Assembly: GCA_017501805.1 (NCBI GenBank)
Contig: JAFVWG010000267.1
Coordinates: 1 to 12,574, forward strand
Direction: 5' to 3'
From: Oscillospiraceae bacterium
GTDB lineage: Bacteria; Bacillota; Clostridia; Oscillospirales; Oscillospiraceae
Length of the DNA stretch: 12,574 bases
In this document: positions 6,871 through 12,574 of the stretch, piece by piece
Layout: each line of letters starts with the position of its first letter
How positions within the stretch are numbered: the stretch's first letter is position 1
Position numbers and translations under genes: made by a program
Notes under the pieces: generated by a model
Database searches by the model: none
Told to the model about the DNA's origin: nothing
The model's input: only the letters and a program-made list of their open reading frames with translations

Positions 6871-7081
6871 TATCTCGCCATAGAACAACTCGGATACGCG
6901 TTTGGCGATATACGCGCTTTCGCTCGTGCGATATATTTGCTTTGCAAATTCGTTATGTTTTGCGTAAAACGCAAAACGCGATATGATATAGATTCCTTCG
7001 CCCCACAGGGGCATATCGCCTCGAAGATATATCGCGCCGAAGGCGTATCGCAAATTCCGACAGGAAAATTTATATCGACGA
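6871..7081. repeat. Gene-free interval with nested palindromic element (core 6905-7051)
   Basis: No convincing gene lies here. The sequence is a string of small hairpins punctuated by GCGATAT, which switches to its complement ATATCGC halfway. Mutually compatible stems are: 6905-6910 with 7046-7051; 6928-6935 with 7028-7035; 6978-6985 with 7012-7019; and local hairpins at 6912-6927 (one mismatch), 6936-6948, 6957-6977 (9 bp), 7001-7011 and 7036-7044. Together they make two nested four-way junctions. A small additional hairpin (7055-7058 with 7063-7066) and a near-complement of the punctuation motif (6870-6879) flank the core. It is probably a repetitive intergenic element of the kind found in several copies in clostridial genomes. 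The second copy needed to prove this is not in the window. Confidence 0.6.
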
Positions 7082-7113
7082 AAAAAACGACAAGCAAAAG
7101 CTTGTCGTTTTTT
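7082..7113. terminator. Bidirectional terminator between PAP2 gene side and tRNA-Gly
   Basis: A perfect 14-bp stem (7082-7095 with 7100-7113) surrounds an AAAA loop. It has six A bases at one foot and six T bases at the other, so it works on both strands. It ends one base from the 3' CCA of the tRNA gene on the minus strand and would also stop rightward read-through from the PAP2 gene and palindromic element. Confidence 0.85.
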
Positions 7114-7114
7114 C

Positions 7115-7188
7115 TGGAGCGGGCAATGGGAATCGAACCCACCTCTAAAGCTTGGGAAGCTTTCATTCTACCGATGAACTATGCCCGC
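7115..7188 (-). tRNA. tRNA-Gly, anticodon CCC, with encoded CCA
   Basis: The minus strand folds as a complete cloverleaf of 74 bases. The acceptor arm is GCGGGCA paired with TGCCCGC, the D stem is GTTC/GAAT, and the anticodon stem AAAGC/GCTTT holds the loop TTCCCAA, so positions 34-36 read CCC. The T arm contains GGTTCGATTC, the discriminator base is T, and CCA is encoded. It should decode the glycine codon GGG. A promoter is found just upstream and a terminator directly downstream, so it is transcribed alone. The fold was made by eye. Confidence 0.93.
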
Positions 7189-7200
7189 ATCGGCACGCCT

Positions 7201-7229
7201 ATTGTAACATCCGGAAAACGGATTTGCAA
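7201..7229 (-). promoter_or_regulatory. Promoter of the tRNA-Gly gene
   Basis: On the minus strand TTGCAA (7229-7224) and TACAAT (7206-7201) have a 17-base spacer that includes the inverted repeat ATCCG/CGGAT. The -10 ends about 12 bases before the first tRNA base, leaving a very short 5' leader. Confidence 0.75.
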
Positions 7230-7262
7230 CAGGAATTTTGGCGGCAGGAAGTAAAAAAATAA

Positions 7263-7291
7263 TTGACTTTCCCTTCTTTTCCATATATAAT
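7263..7291 (+). promoter_or_regulatory. Promoter of the rpsF-ssb-rpsR operon
   Basis: TTGACT (7263-7268) and a perfect TATAAT (7286-7291) are separated by 17 bases. It is one of the best sigma-70-type promoters in the window, as expected for ribosomal protein genes. Confidence 0.85.
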
Positions 7292-7297
7292 AGTCGA

Positions 7298-7375
7298 GCT
7301 TGTGTACAGAAACAAGCAGATCCTTGCCGGCGGCGAGACCGTCGGCCGAATGACCAGAAGGAGGTGCAAACGATC
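7298..7375 (+). promoter_or_regulatory. Structured rpsF 5' leader, possible S6:S18 autoregulatory RNA
   Basis: The roughly 78-base leader holds two hairpins: 7298-7303 with 7312-7317 (6 bp), and 7326-7333 with 7339-7346 (8 bp with one G-T wobble). CCGAA follows directly after the second. Many rpsF operons carry a leader RNA with a conserved CCG bulge that binds the S6:S18 complex and represses translation. The match here rests only on position, hairpin and the CCG, so it is tentative. Confidence 0.35.
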
Positions 7376-7672
7376 ATGGCAAAACTTTCCGCAAAGTATG
7401 AGGTCCTCTACATCATCGATCCGGCACAGGGCGAAGAGGGTATCCAGGCTCTGGTGGAAAAGTTCAAGGCTCTCGTGCAGGAGTACGGTGAGCTGACCGC
7501 GATCGAAGAATGGGGCAGCCGCAAGCTGGCTTATCCCATCAACGATCTGACGGAAGGCTACTACGTCTATATGACCTGCGACGCCAAGCCGGGCTTCCCC
7601 GCTGAGGCTGACCGTATTTTCAAGATCACGGAAGGCGTTCTGCGTTCCCTGATCACCGCCGTCGAAGAATAA
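7376..7672 (+). CDS. rpsF: 30S ribosomal protein S6
   Basis: S6 binds the platform of the 30S subunit as a heterodimer with S18, whose gene is two positions downstream. The 98-residue product has the family length and fold pattern: YEVLYIIDP opens the first strand, a long helix follows, then WGSRKLAYPINDLTEGYYVYMTCDA (split here only by strand turns) contains the conserved R-K-L-A-Y-P-I segment, and the end is a helix with RSLI. The ATG at 7376 is preceded by AAGGAGGTG. An in-frame upstream extension to 7238 would cover the promoter and is rejected. The order rpsF-ssb-rpsR is the conserved bacterial arrangement and the three genes are almost certainly co-transcribed. Confidence 0.97.
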   Translation: MAKLSAKYEVLYIIDPAQGEEGIQALVEKFKALVQEYGELTAIEEWGSRKLAYPINDLTEGYYVYMTCDAKPGFPAEADRIFKITEGVLRSLITAVEE

Positions 7673-7684
7673 GGAGGTAGACCC

Positions 7685-8122
7685 TTGCTGAATCACATCG
7701 TTCTCATGGGTCGACTGACCCGCGATCCTGAACTCCGGCGTACCGGCAGCGGCGTCGCCGTTGCATCCTTTACGCTGGCTGTGGACCGCGACTTCGGCAA
7801 CCGGGAAACCGGTGAGAAGGAGACGGATTTCATCGATATCGTTGCCTGGCGCAACACCGCTGAATTCGTTTCCAAGTACTTCGCCAAGGGCCGTATGGCC
7901 GTCGTTTCCGGAAGGCTGCAGATCCGCAACTGGACGGACAAAGAAGGCGGCAAGCGCCGCAGCGCGGAGGTCGTCGCAGACAATGTCTATTTCGGCGATT
8001 CCAAGCGTGACGGCGACAGCACCGGCTCGTTCGCGCCCTTCCACAACGATTTCGCTCCCGCCGAAAGCAAGGGCAGCGACTTCGAAATGCTGGAGGATGA
8101 CGACAGCAACCTTCCGTTCTGA
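7685..8122 (+). CDS. ssb: Single-stranded DNA-binding protein
   Basis: This protein coats single-stranded DNA as a tetramer during replication, repair and recombination. The OB fold covers roughly residues 1-105 and starts with the classic MLNHIVLMGRLTRDPELRR. A short acidic, glycine/serine-containing linker leads to the conserved partner-binding tip DDDSNLPF at the C terminus. Length is 145 residues, normal for clostridial SSB. The start is a TTG at 7685 with GGAGG 7 bases upstream, and this gives exactly the expected N terminus. A TTG start in the middle of a highly expressed operon may lower SSB relative to S6 and S18. It lies 12 bases after rpsF. Confidence 0.97.
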   Translation: MLNHIVLMGRLTRDPELRRTGSGVAVASFTLAVDRDFGNRETGEKETDFIDIVAWRNTAEFVSKYFAKGRMAVVSGRLQIRNWTDKEGGKRRSAEVVADNVYFGDSKRDGDSTGSFAPFHNDFAPAESKGSDFEMLEDDDSNLPF

Positions 8123-8166
8123 CGGAAGTGAAGGGCAACATTTCGTAAGAAGGAGGATTTCATCTT

Positions 8167-8400
8167 ATGATGACTGATAAGGCTCGTCCGCGCAAGCGCA
8201 AGAAGGTATGCAGCTTCTGCGTGGACAAGGTCGCTCACATCGACTACAAGGACACCGCTAAGCTGAAGCGCTACCTCTCCGAGCGGGGCAAGATCCTGCC
8301 CCGCCGTACCACCGGTACCTGCGCTGCACATCAGCGTCATCTGACCGTCGCCATCAAGCGCGCTCGTCAGATCGCCCTGCTCGCCTACGTGACCGACTAA
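8167..8400 (+). CDS. rpsR: 30S ribosomal protein S18, zinc-binding type
   Basis: S18 pairs with S6 on the 30S platform. The 77-residue protein has a basic N terminus (RPRKRKK), the DYKDTAKLKRYLSERGKI core and the GTCAAHQR segment. C15, C18, C52 and H55 form a CxxC...CxxH set, so this is the zinc-coordinating (C+) form. Some bacteria also keep a zinc-free S18 paralog for zinc limitation; none is in this window. The first of two adjacent ATG codons is 10 bases after GGAGG. The second would lose one residue. A strong terminator begins 11 bases after the stop, closing the operon. Genes often found next in other genomes, such as rplI or dnaB, are absent here. Confidence 0.97.
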   Translation: MMTDKARPRKRKKVCSFCVDKVAHIDYKDTAKLKRYLSERGKILPRRTTGTCAAHQRHLTVAIKRARQIALLAYVTD

Positions 8401-8410
8401 ATTATAAGTC

Positions 8411-8442
8411 AAAAGAACCACGGGAACACCCGTGGTTCTTTT
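8411..8442 (+). terminator. Terminator of the rpsF-ssb-rpsR operon
   Basis: A perfect 14-bp stem (8411-8424 with 8429-8442) with AACA loop is followed by TATTTT after a T run. Its stem and tail are almost identical to the terminator at 10798-10828. Confidence 0.92.
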
Positions 8443-8468
8443 TATTTTGCACGCAGAGGATACAGCAA

Positions 8469-8497
8469 TTGTCTTTTTCCGCAAAGCGCGGTATAAT
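8469..8497 (+). promoter_or_regulatory. Promoter of the alpha-galactosidase gene
   Basis: TTGTCT (8469-8474) and a perfect TATAAT (8492-8497) have a 17-base spacer. The leader to the ATG is only about 25 bases, with GGAGGG as ribosome binding site. No clear cre box or regulator operator was seen. Confidence 0.7.
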
Positions 8498-8527
8498 GGT
8501 GAAAAATCTGCATAGCGGAGGGATACT

Positions 8528-10789
8528 ATGGCGATCCGTATCAGCGAAGACGGAAGACTCATCCGTCTGGAAACGAAAACATCCGTTTACCAAATGAAGA
8601 CCGATGCCTTCGGAACACTTTGGCACACCCACTACGGCGAGAAAACCGGCGAGGACGATCTTTCCTACGCCCTGTATATGCGCCAGCGCGGGCATAGCTG
8701 CAACCCCTACGAGGTCGGTATGACCGACCGCAGCTACTCCCTCGAGCTGATCCCGCAGGAGCTTGGCTGCTTCGGCGGCTCGGACTTCCGCTCCCCTGCC
8801 CTCCGCGTCCGCTTTGCCGACGGAGCGAGAACCCTGCAGCTCCGTTTTGAAAGCTGCCGGGCAGAGAACGGAAAATATGCACTTGATGCGCTGCCCGCAT
8901 CGTATGACGAGACCGGTGATGCGCAGACGCTGACCGTCCGACTGACGGATGCCGAAGCAAAAATCGCCGTTGAACTGCGCTACGGCGTTTTTGAGGAAGC
9001 GGACGTGATCACACGCACGATGCGCGTCATCAACGAGAGCGACGCTCCCGTCTTTTTGGAAAAAGCGGCGTCTCTGTGCGTGGATTTTCCGCGCGGCGAC
9101 TATGAGCTTCTGACCTTCTGCGGTCGTTGGGCAAAAGAACGCATCCCGGAACGGCTTCCGCTTCGGCAGGGCATGAACGCCATCGGCTCGACGCGCGGCT
9201 TCTCCGGCGCGCGCTTCAATCCCTCCGCAATGCTGCTCGAACAGGGCGCAACGGAGACATACGGAAAGGCCTACGGCTTCGCCTTCGTCTACAGCGGAGA
9301 CTTTCTGCTGGAGGCGGAGCGTGACACGATCGTCGGCACGCGCGTACTGCTCGGCATCAACCCCGACACCTTCGAATGGAAACTCGCGCCTCACGAGGCA
9401 TTCCAAACGCCCGAGGCGCTGATGACCTTCTCGGACTCCGGCATTTCCGGCATCAGCCTGCGCTTCCACCGCTTCATCTCCCGACACATTGTCCGCGGAA
9501 CATGGAGAGCCAAACCGCGCCCGGTGCTCCTCAACAACTGGGAGGGTACATATTTTAACTTTGACGGCGAGAAACTCGTGCAGATGGCGCGCAGAGCCGC
9601 CGAGGCAGGCGTGGAACTGTTCGTTTTGGACGACGGCTGGTTCGGCGCGCGGGACGACGACAAGCGCGCCCTCGGTGACTGGACGCCGAACGAGAAAAAA
9701 CTCGGCTGCACGCTTGCCGAGCTGGCAGACCGCATCCGCGCGGAGGGTCTGCAGTTCGGTCTGTGGTTTGAGCCGGAGGCGATCAGCGAGGACAGCGATC
9801 TCTATCGCGCCCACCCCGATTGGGCGGTCGCCATCCCCGGCAGGAAGCCTTCTCTCAGCCGTTATGAGCTGCTCCTCGACCTCAGCCGCCGCGATGTGCA
9901 GGACTATCTGATCCGCGAGCTGAGCGACCGCATCCGCGAGGCAAAGCTCACCTACCTCAAATGGGACCTCAACCGCAGCCTCTGCGACCGCTACACCGCA
10001 AGTCTGCCCGCAGAGCGGCAAGGAGAAATGCCGCACCGCTATATTCTCGGCACCTACCGCGTCCTCGACGCGCTCTGCAAAGCTTTTCCGGATCTTCTCA
10101 TCGAGAGCTGCGCCTCCGGCGGCTCGCGCTTCGACGCGGGCATGCTCTGCTACACGCCGCAGATCTGGACGAGCGACGACACCGATCCCATCGAGCGTCT
10201 GCAGATCCAGCACGGCACATCTATGATCTACCCTGTAAGCACAATGGGCGCGCACGTCTCCGCTTCACCCAACCATCAGACAGGACGCGTGACCTCGATG
10301 AAGACCCGCGCGACCGTCGCCATGAGCGGCACCTTCGGCTACGAGTTGGACGCGACGAAGCTCACAGATGCGGAAACCGCGCAGATGCGCAGGCAGATCG
10401 AAACCTTCCACGCACTGTACGACCTTCTGCAGCACGGAGATTACTACCGACTGCTCCCGCCGGATTCGGACAGCGCAACGGTTTGGGAGCAGGCGGCTTG
10501 CGACGGCAGCCGCGCCCTTGTAAACATCATTGTGCACGGCGTCCGCCCCTCCCCGCTTGAAAAGCGTTTCCTTGTGCAGGGTCTGTGTGATGAGAAGAAC
10601 TACCGCATCTCGCTCATCGATCCCGATGACCTTGCTAAGCTTCCCCCTCGGCAGCAGGAACTCTTCGGCGGCGGCATCCTCAGCGGAAGAACGCTCCGCA
10701 CCGTCGGTCTCTACGTCCCCGAGGGCGCGCTCTCCCGGGAAGAAAGCGGCGACTACCCATCCTATCAGATTCTGATCGAACAGATATAA
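8528..10789 (+). CDS. GH36 alpha-galactosidase
   Basis: This enzyme removes terminal alpha-1,6-linked galactose from melibiose, raffinose-type oligosaccharides and galactomannan ends by a retaining double-displacement mechanism. The 753-residue protein has no signal peptide, so it acts in the cytoplasm on imported sugars. The N-terminal beta-sandwich covers about 1-325. The catalytic barrel contains LLNNWEG (335-340), VLDDGWFG (366-373), GLWFEPE (411-417), the nucleophile motif KWDLNR with D480, ESCASGG (526-532) and the acid/base motif WTSDDTDP with D550. The 70-residue spacing of the two aspartates matches characterised bacterial GH36 enzymes. The C-terminal beta domain begins near 640. ATG 8528 follows GGAGGG. 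The gene is transcribed alone from its own promoter, with no transporter or regulator next to it, and it lies between two nearly identical terminators. Substrate range within GH36 cannot be fixed by eye. Confidence 0.95.
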   Translation: MAIRISEDGRLIRLETKTSVYQMKTDAFGTLWHTHYGEKTGEDDLSYALYMRQRGHSCNPYEVGMTDRSYSLELIPQELGCFGGSDFRSPALRVRFADGARTLQLRFESCRAENGKYALDALPASYDETGDAQTLTVRLTDAEAKIAVELRYGVFEEADVITRTMRVINESDAPVFLEKAASLCVDFPRGDYELLTFCGRWAKERIPERLPLRQGMNAIGSTRGFSGARFNPSAMLLEQGATETYGKAYGFAFVYSGDFLLEAERDTIVGTRVLLGINPDTFEWKLAPHEAFQTPEALMTFSDSGISGISLRFHRFISRHIVRGTWRAKPRPVLLNNWEGTYFNFDGEKLVQMARRAAEAGVELFVLDDGWFGARDDDKRALGDWTPNEKKLGCTLAELADRIRAEGLQFGLWFEPEAISEDSDLYRAHPDWAVAIPGRKPSLSRYELLLDLSRRDVQDYLIRELSDRIREAKLTYLKWDLNRSLCDRYTASLPAERQGEMPHRYILGTYRVLDALCKAFPDLLIESCASGGSRFDAGMLCYTPQIWTSDDTDPIERLQIQHGTSMIYPVSTMGAHVSASPNHQTGRVTSMKTRATVAMSGTFGYELDATKLTDAETAQMRRQIETFHALYDLLQHGDYYRLLPPDSDSATVWEQAACDGSRALVNIIVHGVRPSPLEKRFLVQGLCDEKNYRISLIDPDDLAKLPPRQQELFGGGILSGRTLRTVGLYVPEGALSREESGDYPSYQILIEQI

Positions 10790-10797
10790 TGCAAACG

Positions 10798-10828
10798 AAA
10801 GAACCACGGGAGCAACCCGTGGTTCTTT
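10798..10828. terminator. Convergent terminator of alpha-galactosidase and mgtE
   Basis: A 13-bp stem (10798-10810 with 10816-10828) has an AGCAA loop and is followed on the plus strand by TTATTTTAT. On the minus strand it starts a few bases after the mgtE stop and has the tail TCGTTTGC, so it serves both genes, more strongly for the alpha-galactosidase. Confidence 0.88.
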
Positions 10829-10833
10829 TTATT

Positions 10834-12213
10834 TTATCCAAGCCGGAGCAGCGCCTTTGCCGCGCCGAAGTAGACCAGGAGCGACACCGCGTCTACGGTG
10901 GTCGAGATTATGGGACCGGCCATAACCGCCGGGTCGAGCCCAAGCTTCTTCGCCAGCATCGGAAGTGAGCAGCCGATGAGCTTTGCGATCACGACAGTCA
11001 GCGCCATCGTCAGACAGACAACAAAGGCGACCATCGGCGTAATGTCGGCATTGCCAAAGGCAAGACGGTCCACCAGCATGATCTTCACAAAACAGGCAGC
11101 CGCCAGCACCACGCCGCAGAGCGCGGCAGCGCGGATCTCCTTCCAGATCACCGCGGGCAGATCGCGGAACGACAGCTCATCGAGCGACAGCGCACGGGTG
11201 ACCGTGACGGATGTCTGCGAACCGGAGTTGCCGCCTGTGCCCATCAGCATCGGAATAAAGGCGGTCAGCACGACCTGCGCGGCAAGTGCGTTTTCAAAGC
11301 TTGTGATGATCCAGCCCGTAAAGGTCGCGGAGATCATAAGAAACAACAGCCACGGGATGCGGTGCTTAAAAAGATCGACGGACGAAGAGCGGAGATATGT
11401 CTTGTCCGACGGCAGCATACCTGCCATCTTTTCGATGTCCTCCGTCGCCTCGTCCTCGAGGACGTCCATCGCGTCGTCGAAGGTGACGATGCCGACCATA
11501 CGATTCTCCGCATCCACGACGGGCAGCGCAAGAAAGTCGTATTTGGAAAGCATCTGTGCGACCTGCTCCTGGTCGGTCAGCGTTTCGACGGAGATGACGT
11601 TTTCATCCATAATATCGCCGATGGTCACGCCGTCTTTTCCGTACAGGAGCATATCCTTGATCGTGATGACGCCGAGAAGCTTGCGGCTTTTGGTGACATA
11701 GCAGGTGTAGATCGTTTCCCTGTCGATCGCAGTTCTGCGGATGTGGGCGATCGCCTCGTCCACGCTCATATCCGGCCGCAGGGAAACATACTCGGTCGTC
11801 ATAATAGAGCCGGCAGAGTTTTCCGGATAGCGCAGCAGCTCGTTGATCTCCCGCCGCATCGCCGGCTCCGCCTGTGCAAGAATACGTTTCACGACATTCG
11901 CGGGCATCTCCTCCACGAGATCGACCGCGTCATCAACGAACAGCTCATTGATGACCTCCCCCAGCTCCGCATCGGAAAAACCGTGGATCAGCACTTCCCG
12001 ATCCTCCGGCTCCATCTCCACAAAGGTCTCCGCCGCAAGCTCCTTCGGCAGCAGTCGAAACAGCAGCGGGATCTGATCCGGGCGAAGTTCTCCGAACGCT
12101 GCGGCAATGTCCGCGCCGTTTTTTGCGCCAAGCTCCTGCTTGAGGGCAGAATACTTTTTCTCTCCCAGCAGCTCGAGCATTTCCTGCGCAAAGGTCTTTT
12201 CCATCCCGTTCAT
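10834..12213 (-). CDS. mgtE: MgtE-type magnesium transporter
   Basis: This homodimeric membrane channel imports Mg2+ and is gated by its cytoplasmic domains when internal Mg2+ is high. The 459 residues show the full architecture: superhelical MgtE N domain (about 20-125, rich in acidic residues), two CBS domains (about 137-195 and 200-257), a connecting helix, and five predicted membrane segments from about residue 286. Channel signatures GTGGNSGSQ (325-333) and LDPAVMAGPIISTTVDA (426-442) are present. D441 corresponds to the pore aspartate known from Thermus MgtE. The ATG at 12213 follows AAAGGAGG at 7-base spacing; a TTG start at 12237 lies upstream of that site and is unlikely. It is a single-gene unit with its own promoter and a convergent terminator. 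No room for a full M-box riboswitch exists upstream. Confidence 0.96.
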   Translation of the reverse strand: MNGMEKTFAQEMLELLGEKKYSALKQELGAKNGADIAAAFGELRPDQIPLLFRLLPKELAAETFVEMEPEDREVLIHGFSDAELGEVINELFVDDAVDLVEEMPANVVKRILAQAEPAMRREINELLRYPENSAGSIMTTEYVSLRPDMSVDEAIAHIRRTAIDRETIYTCYVTKSRKLLGVITIKDMLLYGKDGVTIGDIMDENVISVETLTDQEQVAQMLSKYDFLALPVVDAENRMVGIVTFDDAMDVLEDEATEDIEKMAGMLPSDKTYLRSSSVDLFKHRIPWLLFLMISATFTGWIITSFENALAAQVVLTAFIPMLMGTGGNSGSQTSVTVTRALSLDELSFRDLPAVIWKEIRAAALCGVVLAAACFVKIMLVDRLAFGNADITPMVAFVVCLTMALTVVIAKLIGCSLPMLAKKLGLDPAVMAGPIISTTVDAVSLLVYFGAAKALLRLG

Positions 12214-12260
12214 CTCTCTTCCTCCTTTCGGAACCAAGCAAGCCTTTTTTGTAGTTCCCT

Positions 12261-12289
12261 ATTATACTTTCCCGCTGTATCGATTTCAA
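12261..12289 (-). promoter_or_regulatory. Promoter of mgtE
   Basis: On the minus strand TTGAAA (12289-12284) and a perfect TATAAT (12266-12261) are separated by 17 bases. The leader of roughly 40 bases contains no obvious riboswitch structure. Confidence 0.8.
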
Positions 12290-12332
12290 GCAAAAATCGT
12301 TCCTGCGGAACTCTGCGGCCGCGAAAACAGCA

Positions 12333-12363
12333 AAACACCCGGGAGCATAGCTCCCGGGTGTTT
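12333..12363 (-). terminator. Terminator of the unrecognised right-edge gene
   Basis: A perfect 14-bp stem (12333-12346 with 12350-12363) and ATA loop lies 9 bases after the stop of the partial gene. The minus-strand tail is TTGCTGTTTTC. The plus-strand tail CCTTTTGCTTT is comparable, so it may work in both directions and insulates the mgtE promoter. Confidence 0.85.
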
Positions 12364-12372
12364 CCTTTTGCT

Positions 12373-12574
12373 TTATTCTGGCCATTCCCACGCGCCGGTC
12401 TCCGCATTCTTCTGCAGGACGAGCGCATAGCCGCCGTTCGGTCGGTTGAAATAGAGTTCCGTATCATCCTTTTCCAATTCCAGTTCAAATTCGTGCTTCG
12501 CTCCGAAGGAGCTGTTCATCCCTCCGAAGGTGGAATAGAAGGTCAGATAATGCGGCTTCACGCCGCCGCCCGCG
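12373..12574 (-). CDS. Unrecognised protein, C-terminal fragment
   Basis: Only the last 66 or so residues are inside the window and the frame runs open through the right edge, so the gene is partial. The visible part starts with a glycine run (GGG) before VKPHYLTFYSTFGGMNSSF, continues with an acidic segment ELELEKDD and ends WEWPE. It is rich in aromatic residues and alternates short beta-like stretches with turns, consistent with a compact beta domain. No family is recognised. A GTG at 12561 is in frame but has no ribosome binding site before it and is unlikely to be the start. The terminator directly downstream supports the stop at 12373 as a real gene end. Confidence 0.6.
   Translation of the reverse strand, partial: AGGGVKPHYLTFYSTFGGMNSSFGAKHEFELELEKDDTELYFNRPNGGYALVLQKNAETGAWEWPE

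Noticed and set aside
6905..7051. CRISPR array
   Set aside because: The GCGATAT units are only seven bases, irregularly spaced and inverted in the second half. There are no uniform repeats or spacers and no cas genes.
5917..7053. 378-codon minus-strand open frame opposite the PAP2 gene and running through the palindromic element
   Set aside because: The PAP2 frame has all three catalytic motifs. The antisense product is a low-complexity Arg/Glu/Asp-rich shadow.
7238..7375. Longer start for rpsF at 7238
   Set aside because: The extension crosses the promoter and leader. The ATG at 7376 has a strong ribosome binding site and gives the expected S6 N terminus.
8402..10255. 617-codon minus-strand open frame opposite the alpha-galactosidase
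   Set aside because: It mirrors a gene with complete GH36 catalytic motifs, has shadow-type composition, and no start signal is evident.
12214..12332. M-box magnesium riboswitch upstream of mgtE
   Set aside because: The -10 and -35 boxes leave a leader of only about 40 bases, too short for an M-box, and its conserved elements are not seen.

Overview
The window looks like chromosomal DNA of a Firmicute of class Clostridia, most likely an Oscillospiraceae/Ruminococcaceae-type gut bacterium. This is inferred from the conserved rpsF-ssb-rpsR operon with a zinc-type S18, TTGACA/TATAAT promoters with 17-bp spacers, AGGAGG ribosome binding sites, a YnbB-type PLP enzyme, a lipoprotein-anchored amino-acid transporter and MgtE. 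The genus cannot be told. Most of the window is GC-rich with strong G/C use at third codon positions. The first kilobase is clearly AT-richer and stands apart.

Layout from left to right. Positions 1-1051 (+) hold the 3' part of a DEDDh exonuclease gene of foreign-looking composition. Positions 1148-3541 (-) are a three-gene polar amino-acid ABC transporter operon, transcribed as substrate-binding lipoprotein, permease, ATPase, with its own promoter, an intercistronic hairpin and a terminal hairpin. Positions 3711-5781 (-) are a two-gene operon: a TIGR04255-like protein of unknown function followed one base later by a methionine gamma-lyase/aluminium-resistance (YnbB) family PLP enzyme. A divergent promoter region at 5782-5937 carries two copies of a 12-bp element. 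Positions 5938-6870 (+) encode a PAP2 membrane phosphatase.

The interval 6871-7114 has no gene. It holds a nested palindrome (6905-7051) that can fold into two stacked multi-branch junctions, followed by a bidirectional terminator shared with a tRNA-Gly(CCC) gene at 7115-7188 (-). The rpsF-ssb-rpsR operon (7376-8400, +) follows from a near-consensus promoter and ends at a strong terminator. A monocistronic GH36 alpha-galactosidase (8528-10789, +) comes next, ending at a second terminator almost identical to the one before it. An mgtE magnesium-transporter gene (10834-12213, -) shares that last terminator convergently. The right edge (12373-12574, -) holds the end of an unrecognised gene with its terminator.

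Functionally these are mostly independent housekeeping and nutrient-acquisition units: amino-acid import, sulfur-amino-acid-like PLP chemistry, lipid phosphate metabolism, translation and ssDNA binding, alpha-galactoside breakdown, and Mg2+ import. No defence system, prophage, transposase or CRISPR array is visible. The least explained structure is the nested palindromic element at 6905-7051.
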